This document shows positions 11,901 to 22,500 of a stretch of DNA of 35,117 nt, one piece after another; the first letter of the stretch is position 1, and each line of letters opens with the position of its first letter. The stretch is from Brachionus plicatilis (taxonomy: Eukaryota > Rotifera > Eurotatoria > Ploima > Brachionidae). Position numbers and translations under genes: made by a program. Location of the stretch: positions 128,871 through 163,987 of the forward strand of contig QEOQ01000526.1 in assembly GCA_010279815.1 (NCBI GenBank), written 5' to 3'. The notes beneath the pieces were generated by a model that worked only from the letters and a program-made list of their open reading frames with translations, made no database searches and was not told the DNA's origin.

Positions 11901-14900
11901 TTTGGTAAAGTTTTTGTTAAATCGTTGGGTGATTGTAATTCAGCGGCGAAGGTGCCGCGATTAAAGTGCATGATTCACCTGCTTGATTATGTTCAAAGAC
12001 CTGAGGAAAAAATGTTTTTGAAACAAATTTTACCTGAGATTATTTTGTCCATTAGGGAAATAAATCACAAGTCAAGAGAAGCCGCGTTTCATTTACTCAA
12101 TTCTATGCTCAAATTGTGGCAAAAGTTGGGCCTAGAATCTCAACCACCGATTACAGAAACTGGTAATTTTACTATTTGAAAATGTAGAAAAAATTTTAAA
12201 TTTTAAATTTTAGATTCTCTGAATGAATTTTTCCATTTGGTCATGGTCGGTTTAGCTGGATCAACTAATATGATATCATGTACTTGCTTCGCTTTATCAT
12301 CTTTATCATTTGAATTTAGAGGTATTTATTTGTTTTCAATTGATACAAAAATTTTAAGAAATTTTGATATAAATTTAAAATGTTGTTAAATTTGGTAAAA
12401 AAATATGTAGAAGTATAAAATGTAACATTAAGAAACGAAGTATCCCATTTCTTTCCATTCATCTAGCAGAATTTTACGACTGTTTATTGTACCAGTTATA
12501 ACAATTGTATTTGAAGTTTTTTCAGTTTCCATTGATATAATTCAAGTAATTGTAAAATCAAATCACTTTGGAAAATTGAGATAATTAAGATAACTGAAAA
12601 TATTTGATAATTTTGAATAATGATTTTAGATTATTTTTTTCAAATAATAAATTAAAAAAAAAGGATACGAAAAGTAAACCAGTAAAAAATTAAGATTTAA
12701 AATTGTGTCAGATTTTTATTAGGTTAAATTTCTCCTAAAAATTATTGGTATTAAGATTGTCCATTTAAACTCTAAAATTTCTGGTAAATTTTTGGAAATG
12801 ATTTTTGAACAAAAATAATCAGTCCTAGTACAGTATCTAGGAGTACTTCACTAAATACTTCAAAAAAGTCATGTTTTGATTTAAAAAATTCTCTTAGCCT
12901 TCATTCATAGATTTTAGAAAAAATAAATAGAACAAAAATGAAAAAACCTAAATCCAGCAACTGAAAATAATCTGCAATGTAATTTTCTTTAATTTAAAAT
13001 ATGTATGAATTTTTTGAAGAAGCAAGAATTAGGTGATACAGCTGCTACAATTTACAGAATCAATTTTAATCTTGAAGAAAAAAATTCGTTGATGCTTTTA
13101 ATTTGGCCGTTGTTTATTTCTTAATTTACAATACAATACCCAGTTAAAAATTTATTTAATAATTTTAATAATTTAATAATTTAATAATTAAATTTTTTGC
13201 TAGTGTTTTTTTTGTCTTAAAATCATCATTATTTTTAGAAAATCTTAAAAATATTGAAAAAAATTAAGATTTAAAGTAAAAGTTTATAAAATTTTTGTTT
13301 ATCCTGATAGATAACACTTAATAAAAAAATTAAAAAATTCTCGATGAGTCATTATTAATTATCCAAAATAAAAAACAGTAAAAAATCAAAAATTACACTG
13401 ATACTTAGAGTAATAGCAAAAAATTTCAATAAATTACAAGTTTAATTTTTTTTAAATATTTATTTTAGAAAATATATCCGGAAGTTTGATAAAAGACTTA
13501 ATTGATACATCATGCTTGTTGATACGCTCGGAGAACAAGGAAACAGTCTTAGCTAGTCTTAATTTGTTAAAAATAATGTGCTCAGCATTTCAAGCACCAA
13601 CTCTTGGTCAATATTTGGATCAAATATGCGATTCTATCCATCATTTGCATGAAAAACGCGCTGTCACACAGTCTGATAACAAAAATGCAGCAAATCAATT
13701 TGCTGGAACAGCTCCTATCAACAAATCTCAACGCATCAAAACTTTAGTAAAATTAACTCTAAAAAAATTGATGAAAAAATTCAGCTATGAAATTTTGCAT
13801 GAGAAAATATTCAAAAATGAGTGTAGAACAAAGCAAATGGACATGGATATGGACGAAAAAACGCGAATGGTGCAGTTGACCGGCGCTTTGAGACAGGGAC
13901 TTGAAAATCTTTTGGCCAACTTGAAAAAAACAATTGAAAAAGAAAGAAAAAAGAGGTTGGAAGACGAGAAAGCTTCGAAAAAAGGTGGAAAATCTGCGCA
14001 ACTTGATTTGGTTTCTATCTACACAACCAATACACACAAGACCATGGGCACAAATATAAACGAAATTGAAGATTTGCTTAAAGAATCGGATTCGGAAGGC
14101 GAGGAAAAGATGGAAGATGGTAAATCTGTGAAATCAGCTAAGACAAACAAAACCAGCAAGTCAGTAAAACGAGCTGAGAAAAAATCTCGATCTAAAGAGG
14201 ACAAAAACGCGATGGCATGGCTTCAGGAGAACGATAATGAAGATCCACTTGATTTATTGGACCCGATGGCGATCAAGCGAGTGTTGTCTACTAAACCTTT
14301 GACTAAACAAGAAATTGAAAAAAAGAAAGAACGGGAGTCTAAGTCTAAAAACCGTGGATTTAAAATGAGCAATGATGGAAAATTAATGATTGATGATTCA
14401 GATGAAGATGATTCGGATGTTGATAGGCAAAAAGTTAAATTTAAAAAAAATAAGCAGCCCGACCAATTGGAAGAAATGATGGACACTTTATCTCTGAGCA
14501 AAAAATCAGTTGCTTTGAGTAAAAAATCTAATAAAAAACGAATGATTGGAGATGAGGATGATTCGGATGCGGAAGATGCAAGATCGAAATTTTCGTACAA
14601 ATCTGGAGGTAAAGGTATACATCGAAAAACTGACAAATCAGTCAAAATTCCTGATCACGGATCTGAATATAGAGCTAGAGTAAGCAAAATTGTTTAAAAT
14701 TGTTCAAAATTGTACACATTTTACTTAAAAATGTTATCTTTAGAAAGCTGGAGGTGATGTCAAGCTCAAAAACAAGCCAGATCCATTTGCTTATATACCA
14801 TTTAACCCTGCCAAGTTGAACCGAAGAAATAAAGCTAAATTACAGGGTGAATTTAAAGGTGTTATTCGTGCTGTTCAAAAGGGTGCTCAAAAAGGATCAA

Positions 14901-14920
14901 AAAAGTTTAAAAAGAGCTAA
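8968..14920 (+). CDS. RRP12: RRP12-like ribosome biogenesis protein (complete, 10 exons)
   Basis: RRP12 is a HEAT-repeat protein of the nucleolus and nucleus needed for pre-rRNA processing, maturation and export of pre-ribosomal subunits (family knowledge). Exons in one frame with GT-AG junctions: 8968-9378, 9423-9502, 9564-9672, 9738-10154, 10212-10304, 10357-10925, 10982-12162, 12214-12321, 13469-14679, 14744-14920. The CDS is 4356 nt, 1451 residues, somewhat longer than the human (about 1300) and yeast proteins. Recognisable conserved blocks are YDFEPSEND with GWLAVME (exon 6), [13 protein letters not shown] and LLPGFCDF (exon 7), QALRTAI then [10 protein letters not shown] (NUC173 region), [13 protein letters not shown], and the carboxy-terminal [23 protein letters not shown] and LQGEFKG. 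Residues about 1190-1350 alternate acidic and lysine-rich stretches ([16 protein letters not shown]), typical of nucleolar proteins. The start ATG follows an acceptor-like TTTTAG at 8935-8940. Intron 8 is unusually long. An AATAAA-like run follows the stop. Confidence 0.96.
12322..13468 (+). other. RRP12 intron 8, expanded to 1147 nt, with a repeat trace
   Basis: The intron starts GTATTT and ends TATTTTAG. Phase 1 is kept on both sides, and the joined protein keeps family similarity ([17 protein letters not shown]), so this is a real intron. The other RRP12 introns are about 44-65 nt. At about 13039-13060 it holds GCTGCTACAATTTACAGAA, matching 17 nt of the foldback element at 5875-6198. This suggests the intron grew partly by an insertion that has since decayed. 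No coding stretch was seen in the rest. Confidence 0.8.
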
Positions 14921-15072
14921 ACATTTTGTTCATTTTAATAAAAAAATTAAAATTAAATAAATTTTTTTTTATGATTCTAATATTCCTCTAATTATTTTTA
15001 GGCTTTAAAAAAGACGGCTAAAATTTTTAAATGTCGAAAACAATTTAAATTTTGAAATTTTAATAAAAAAAA
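14921..15072 (+). other. RRP12 3' end with poly(A)-signal-like run
   Basis: After the RRP12 stop at 14918-14920 the sequence has TTTTAATAAAAAAATTAAAATTAAATAAA-like A/T runs (about 14936-14961) that can serve as a polyadenylation signal. No other feature was seen before the tRNA terminator. Confidence 0.5.
15065..15072 (-). terminator. RNA polymerase III T-run terminator of tRNA-Phe
   Basis: On the minus strand the tRNA 3' end is followed at once by eight T residues, enough for RNA polymerase III termination. Confidence 0.85.
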
Positions 15073-15145
15073 TGCCGAAACTCGGGATCGAACCAAGGAC
15101 CTTTAGATCTTCAGTCTAACGCTCTCCCAACTGAGCTATTTCGGC
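15073..15145 (-). tRNA. tRNA-Phe (anticodon GAA)
   Basis: The reverse complement folds as a 73-nt cloverleaf. The acceptor stem GCCGAAA pairs with TTTCGGC, with discriminator A. The D arm is GCTC/GAGC. The anticodon stem TTAGA/TCTAA encloses the loop CTGAAGA with anticodon GAA. The T arm CTTGG/CCGAG encloses TTCGATC, with one G-U pair. The sequence is close to the canonical animal tRNA-Phe. There is no intron and no encoded CCA. A run of eight T on the minus strand directly follows the 3' end (plus-strand A run at 15065-15072), a normal RNA polymerase III terminator. The gene lies 153 bp past the RRP12 stop and about 0.7 kb past the cadherin stop. Confidence 0.97.
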
Positions 15146-15859
15146 ACTGTCTTTATATTAAAAAATTTGATCCACATTTCTAAAAATTTAAAATGAAGAA
15201 TTTTTAAAGATTTTCTCATAAAATGTATGGAATATTTTTGTCATTAATTAAAGAAAACACTCATTTTTTATTGAAATAAAAAAAATGAAAACTAAATTTT
15301 ATAAACAGCCACTGCGAATTTTTTTTCTCAAATGAATTTGTAAAAAAATTAACTAATTTTGGGTCTATTGCATTATGTTACCATACTGGTCACATATTTT
15401 AAGAAAGAAAAAGAAAATTTTATTTGTGACCAGGGTGATTTCATGTAAACAAATCAAAAAAATAATTATTGATTTGTCGTCATATGAATTTTTAGTCCTT
15501 TATGTTCAAAAATAATTATCACATTCTTGGTATTTCACAGGACCTCTTTTATTACTCATAGTTAATTTTTATGCAAAATTAAATTAAATTTAAGCTAATT
15601 TAATTTGTGGATAAAATTGGTGACCATATTATAATTTATAATAAATAGTTCACAGACCCACAGTTAAAAGAATAAAAGCTTAGATTTGATCCAAAACAAT
15701 TTCCCGACACCAAAAACAAAATGGTTAACTATAAATAAAAAAAGGATTCATATTTTAAATGAAAAAATTAATTTTGTTAAGAAAATAATTTTATTTTCAT
15801 CAATTTTTTAAATTTTGTTTAGAACTTAAAATAAAAACAATAAACGATTCTTAAAAAAT
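15146..15859. other. Intergenic region between tRNA-Phe and the cadherin 3' end
   Basis: About 0.7 kb without a supportable gene. It contains short inverted repeats, including CTGGTCACA near 15387 against TGTGACCAG near 15426, and TGGGTCT near 15360 against AGACCCA near 15655. These could be a worn foldback element, but the arms outside these short cores do not align well. A/T runs just beyond the cadherin stop could supply its poly(A) site. Confidence 0.4.
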
Positions 15860-16546
15860 TTAAACTAATTTTTCTTTTATCGGAGGTGTAATTGAGTCGC
15901 TTTGATCATAATAATCGTAAGTATTCTGATCTAAATAAACTGTTCCAATATCGTTTATCTCTTCCAAAAATTTATTTTCAGAAATTTTCGGACAGTTTTC
16001 TTCTTGCTCATGAGTGTTTTCTTTAATTTGGCGGATATTCTCTCTAATTTTTATTGTTTTTTCCGAATTTTGTGCTGCTTCTTTTTCTAAAGGTTTAAAA
16101 GACTTGGTCCCATATTGTGACTTTAGAATTTGACTGCCAGGTGAAAATGTCATAATATTTCTAAAAATTTTTAAAAGTAACTTCTAGAAAAATTAAAAAA
16201 ATTTACGGTTGATTTGAATCATCAAAAATTTGGTCTAAATTCTCCCAGTTTGCTGGCTTTAAGTATAAACCATTAGAAACCGTTGAAGGGTAATATTCGG
16301 GTTCAATCTCAATTGGAATTATTTGTTCTTTCAAAATAACTCGGCCTAAACAAATTATTAAAAAATGTATAAATAAATTTTTTCAATTATACTATCTCTG
16401 CATTTTAATTTTTTGAAAACTAGGCACAAAAAACAGACAACTAGAATTGGAATGATCAATAAAAGGATTCCTAAAAAAAATGAAACAAGTCCGACTGCAG
16501 TTTTGCGTCCTACCAGTGAATCCTGTAGAACAATTGGACATGATGA
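15860..16546 (-). other. Membrane-spanning and cytoplasmic exons of the cadherin (exons 20-22)
   Basis: Exon 20 (16546-16393) encodes an extracellular stub SSCPIVLQDS, a long hydrophobic helix beginning TAVGLVSFFLGILLL and a positive stop-transfer KKLKCRD. Exons 21 and 22 encode an acidic, tyrosine-containing tail of about 150 residues with a Glu/Lys-rich middle (KIRENIRQIKEN) and a Tyr-rich end (YLDQNTYDYYDQ), finishing EKLV. I see no convincing beta-catenin-binding or p120-binding motif of classical cadherins. That favours a protocadherin-like or cadherin-related protein over a classical cadherin. This describes part of the 15860-30155 gene, not a separate gene. Confidence 0.8.
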
Positions 16547-19500
16547 CTAAAAAATTATTAGTAAAAAATATTCAAAAATTAATTTAAAAATAAAAATTAG
16601 TACAATTGCTTCTTTGATAGCCAATTCTCTAGCATTGCTGCCTTGAGAGTTAGAGTTTATAATTGGTATAAATTGAGAGTTTAATAAAAACTCATTCTTG
16701 GAGGTGTCATATATTGAATATTCAACTAGTGAACTTTTAAAAGAAAATTTAATTTTTTTCTTTTTTCTTTTACAGTTTATATTTACTTGATAGAACGGAA
16801 TTTAATGTCTTTGTCTTTGTCTTTTAAATTTGTAGTATCAATCAAACCTACTCTTACAATTTCTATATTTCTCTGAAGTTCAATCGTTAAGGATTCATTT
16901 AGGAATCTAAAATATATTAAATAAGCTTTTAATTTTATTTTGATTTTTTATTGGAATCATGCTGAAAATGGGATCAAGTGTTCACAAATAAATGTAGTCA
17001 TTGATTTCATGTCAGTAGGTAGATGTTTTGGTCACAAATTTTAAAAAAAGAGTCCAATGTTTATTATACTAAAAAAAATCAAAAACTTCATTTGAGATCA
17101 ACATCAACTTTTTAAATCTTGTTAAGCAATGTTAAGCAACATTTTTAATCTTGGTAAAAAATGTTTGTTCAGTGAACAAACAAAAATATAGATCTATATC
17201 TAAAATTTGATGTGTGGGTTAGTCATGCAAAATCGAATTCTTGAATAACAAAAAAGAACTTTTAAAACCTTATTCACATCCCTTATTCGTCCTTATCTTG
17301 AATATGCTTTACCAGTTTGGTAACCCTGCCGAAAAAAAGACATTAAGCCATCGGAAAAAGTACAAACTTTTTAGATTTTTTATATAGTCATAAAATTAAT
17401 TAGCAAGACACTTTAAATTATTTAAGACGTTTCACTTACACGCAACAGTTATTTGTTAAAAATTAAAAAATGTCAAAATGTTAAAGGTTTTTTTTAAGAA
17501 TATTCAGAAAAAGTCAGAGTTGGTCAAAAGTCAAAGTCAAGAAGTCAGAGTCAAGTCTGGACTTTGACTTTAAAAATTATTTTTTTGAAGTCAAGTCAAA
17601 ACTTTGACTTTGATTTTTTTTTTAACCGGCGCTTTTAAGGGTTCTTATTTAGTAGGCCGCTAAAATAGCTACCTGGAACGGCAAAAAATCATATGACTGT
17701 GATCCTGACAGATGGATTGCCGTTCCAGCTAGTTTTTTTGGCGGCCTAGTTCAAGTCTAAATTATTAAAATGAAAGTCCAAGCCAAGACTTTAAAGTATA
17801 AAAAATAATTTCAAAGTCAAAGTCGACTTTGACTTTGACTTTTAAAGATTCTGACTTTAAAGTTTGACTTTTGACCAATTCTGGAAAAAGTTTATAAAAA
17901 TTTTAAAAAAATTTCAGAACTCAACTTTGACTTTCGAAATTTTGAAGATTTTTAAGTAAATTTTTGATTTTTGACCAACTCTGGATTTCACGAATTGAAA
18001 ATTACTTTCATAAAAGATAAAAGAAACAGACGTGATTTAATCCAATTTTTTAAATTCACCTTTAAGTTTGTTTAATACAATGAATTGGCAATGTAACTAC
18101 TTGGGTAGAAATTTTTCTGTAACACTACATTGAATGACTATAAAGAAATTTAGTCAAAGGGAAACTTCTCTACACTGTCACCAACTCTTCTTCTAGCAAA
18201 AAATTCCATTGGATCAACATCTTGGTAACCAAAGCGCCACCTTATCAGTTCATATAATTGCCAGTTGGTTTGATAGGAAGTTAGAGGGGAGGTCCATTTA
18301 GATAATTCATCTATTCAGATATCTTAAGGCTGCAAAATTAGACACAATTGTCTTACTACAATTTTTCGTCTCCCCAAACCTTGCTTGGAGAAGTTTTTAT
18401 TTATCATTATTATTAAATTTTTATTATTAAATTTAATTTGGTCAGAAAACTAATTTTACTTCTATTAAAATTTTGAAAAATTTAAGTATAATTTTACGAT
18501 CAAATAAATTAATTGCAGATCGAGATCTTAAGATGGTGTTTAGAAATTCTCTTAAAAAATAAGAAAGTTAAATAGTGTGATCAATAGGTCACAAAAATTT
18601 ACTAGTTCCCATTTTTTTTCTGACTGACTGTAATCAACAGGTTTTTTTTTCTAATACCGACATGATACCATTGATCACATTTTCGATATGATTCGAGTTG
18701 TATAAAAGCCAAAAGTAAAGACAAAATTGTCACATGAGGTTTTTTTATAGCAATTTTGAAATTTTTTGAATTTATCAAGAAATTTAAAAATTCAAAAATG
18801 ACTTGAAGTCACTTGACTTTTATACAACTCTGGACATAATCGATTTTTTGAATTACAGATCATATTTTTGGATGATCTCTTGGGTAGTTTCTCTATTATT
18901 AGTGCTCAAAATAAGACATTTTCGATCGCATCCACGAATTCCGTAAACTTTACACTTTATGGAATCGGAATTCCCAAAATCATCATTCGCCTCAACACTA
19001 AATTCATGTTTGTTCAAGTAGGAAATTTTATTGATGCCTGATTCCATGTTCAATGCTAAGCAGTCATTTGTTGAATTTACCAAAAAAATTGATGACACAA
19101 TTGGGTTGTCAATAGGCTCAATTCTATATGAATAAAGATTATTTGATAATTTTGGATTCTCGAATTGGAATTTGAATAAGCAATTTCTATCCATGGTGCT
19201 TATTTGATCAAATGATAAAACAGCCTGACATACTTCTGGACTAAATTTGATTCTGGTAGCATTCTGAAATTTGCCAACGATTATTTTAAAGTAAGTAAAT
19301 GAACAATTTGTTTGATCATAGGAAATCGAGCTCAATTCTGAAGAGGTAAATTGTCTTTTGGTCACCACAATTTTCAAGTTATAACTCAAATTTGAAAATT
19401 TGTCAAAATAGCTTTGTGGGGATTTTGAAATTAGGTTCTGGATATCCTGCACACTGGACGACCTGTTTCGACACAGCAGACCAGAATCAGGTTCCAAATA

Positions 19501-22500
19501 AAAAGAATTAGATACATTTGAAGCTTTTAACAAAATAAGAAGACATTTTTTGGTTTATTTTTAATTACTTGATATAATGTAATAATAGACTTGCGGGGTT
19601 AAAAAGTCCTGATTAAATATTGTTGCTTTTTGATCTGGAAAACATTCTGTATTTTGACTTGATAAATCGATCTCAAAAGGCCATTTATCATTGTTCTAAA
19701 ATAAATTTGAAATTGAAGATAAAAAAAAATTTTTTTCAATTTTTTTCTAAAATATACCGGAAGATTTCTAAAACACGGTTGAAAGGTATCCGATGGAAGA
19801 ATATTTATACAAAAATATTGATATGTTGATATGATTGAATGATCAATCGGGTTCTTAATCGATGCAGCAAGAGTCAGCTAAAATTTTTAAACTTTAATAT
19901 TTATAATTTTTTTAACAAACCTTTAATAGATAATTTTTAAATATTCCTTCAGAAAATTTTTTAAATTAAGTGTAAAATAAATGAACTATTTCTAAATTCG
20001 TAAAAGACTATTTTTTTTTTAAAGATTAACATTTATTAAATTTATTCAATTAACAATTGATAAAAGGTATAAAAAAAGTAAAATTAAAAAAAAAAAATTT
20101 TAGAGTTGTTAAATCGTTTGCTTTTCACTTAAAAAAAAGGAAAAATGGAAGTAAATTTTCTAACGAAATTATAAAATATTAATATTACCTAAAAGATATT
20201 TTATTTTCATATTTATTATTATTAATTTTTCCTAAACTTTCTCTTCTTAAATCCTCTTCTTAAATTCAAGCTTAGGTCAAAAAATTATTACTGACCAAAT
20301 CATGTACTTTAAATTGTAGCAACTGATAGATCCTCTGTACCACCACTTATAGTGGAGTCGAATGTATAATTTAATATATATCACAAATTCAAAATTTTCC
20401 TAATTTTCAGATTTATTGCAGAGTTTTGCAAAATAAGTAGATGTGTATCAGTTACTAAGCTGACCCAAACATTTCCATGCAAAAATTTAATAAGAATAAA
20501 ATTTCAATTTCAATTTTAATAAAGAATTTTTAGTCTTAGTTAAAATCCTGAGCAATTTCAGAGACAAAAATGGTTCTTATACTTTCGAAGTTGAATCTGA
20601 GCCTAGGTATTCATCAAGAGCACCAAATCTTTAACTGAATTTTTTAAAGCAATCTGTCCTTTAATATGATATATTGAAACAATCACTTCTTAATTTTTTA
20701 ATCTATGGATTAAAAGCTTTTTGCTCTTTTATTTAAGAGAAACGTAAAAAATCGGTTGAATTGGCATAATTATGACTAAATTTTATGATACTTAAAAACT
20801 AGAAATTAAGAAAAATGTGTTAAAAATTTTAAATAAAAATCAACCTCTCTTTGAATTGATTTAGTTCTGTTCAATTGCTCAACCAAAAAAATGTCACCAA
20901 AGCTCCCACTTTTAAGCTCAAATTCGTAAAGTTTGTTAACAAATTCTCCATCCATTACAAATGAATAATTTACCGGTAAGATCGAGTCCGGTACCATACT
21001 CTTTACTCTCACAACAAGAGTATCAACAGCAGTATCCTAAATATTGAAAATTTTTTAAATATAGTCAACTAATTTTTATTCATTTTTTATTAATTAAAAT
21101 TTTGTAACCAAGAATTTTTTCGTGACAAGAAATTTTTTAATATGATCAGGATTTTGACCTGTGTTACCACAAAACCCAAGGTCCCAAGATTGGTGACTTC
21201 CTAGCCACCGAACAGGGACTCACAAATTTGATTAATTATTTTATCAAATAATCTACAACAATTTTAAAAATCCTTTCAAAAAAAAATCTGCAAATGCAAC
21301 AACAATAACTTTTTAAAGAATGTTCAAAATTAGAAACTATAAGTGTTTTCTGAAAATTTTTGAATTTACGGAATTTTTAAAGATTAAAAATATATAAGAT
21401 TTGCTTAATTTGATTCTTTTTGAATTTTATTAAGCCTTAAAAATGCAATAAATGCCAAAACTATCAATTTTCGTAAAAATAACTTCTTTGCAAAATATCA
21501 GAAATAAAGGTGAACATTTCACTCTATAAGCTTTTAAGTTGAATGATTTATTTATCAGGAATCGTTCACTTTTAATAATAATTTGAGTTTTGACAAGAAT
21601 TTAAATTCTTAAATTGAAAATTTTTAAAATTAACATTCACATAATATTGTTGACATTTTTGTTGTTAAATGTGTGATCAAGTGATAACAGACTTATCACG
21701 AAAAAAATCATTGTTGTAACATTTAATTAGTTTCCCTTTTAAAAAAAATTTAGATAAAATCTTAAATACCTCGTAAATATTAGCACAATTATGGAAATCT
21801 TGTGGGTTTGGATAAATCCAAATAGGTCTATTGTGATTCGCAGATTTTATGACAAAATCAGCACTGCATTTTGTCGAATTTATGCCATTTGAACATGAAA
21901 TTTCTAATTTGTAATAATTTCTATCAAAAGAATTCGATAGAAGATAAATTGACCCGTTCGATTGATTTATATCAAAATATTCTAGAAAAATAAAAATTTT
22001 AGATGCTTTATTAAAATTTAAAATTACTTGTTTCGGTCAAGAGTTGGTAAGTAATCCCAGACCGGGTTAAATTGCTAGCACACTGTATCGAAGTTAATTC
22101 ATTTAAAATTTTAAAATTTTCATCTATATAAATAGTCTGGTCATCATTCAGACAAGAAACAGTTTCATCAAAAAATGAGACCCTAAACTTTAATCAAATG
22201 ATTAAATTTTTTTAAATTTTTTTATTTAAAAATACCAGTGTCAGAGAACACTTGGGCACAGAATTGCATGTATTCTCTGTCCAGTATAAACTATTGTCAC
22301 AACAGCGAGCAACAAGATCAGTAAATGGCGCGTTTGGGAATTCACTAGACAATAAATTTTTGTATGTTAAAAAAACTTTTCTATAATCATTATTATTCAA
22401 AAGAGCAAAGTGGTTATTATTTTCAATTTTGCACTCAAAAAAGTCATAAGGAGACACATCTTGGTCAATTACATCAAAGCTTGGAATCGATTTGTTGTCA

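Larger units (their letters stand above)
16907..18856 (-). other. Cadherin intron 17 (about 1950 nt), a nest of repeats
   Basis: The donor at exon 17 is GTAATT and the acceptor before exon 18 is TTTTAG; phase 2 is preserved (YDL joined to FLNES). The interior holds a LINE reverse-transcriptase relic on the plus strand (17200-17375), a foldback element of about 370 bp (17515-17884) and a second foldback (18695-18830). An alternative is that CTGTAA at the donor is a real stop and a short isoform ends there. The downstream membrane exons argue for splicing. Confidence 0.75.

Noticed and set aside
14223..14645. 140-codon Ser-rich open frame on the minus strand
   Set aside because: It mirrors the Asp/Ser/Lys-rich tail of RRP12. 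Antisense of GAT/TCT-rich codons gives Ser-rich open frames by chance.
15359..15661. Foldback element between tRNA-Phe and the cadherin 3' end
   Set aside because: Only short cores (TGGGTCT/AGACCCA, CTGGTCACA/TGTGACCAG) pair; the intervening arms do not align well enough to call an element.
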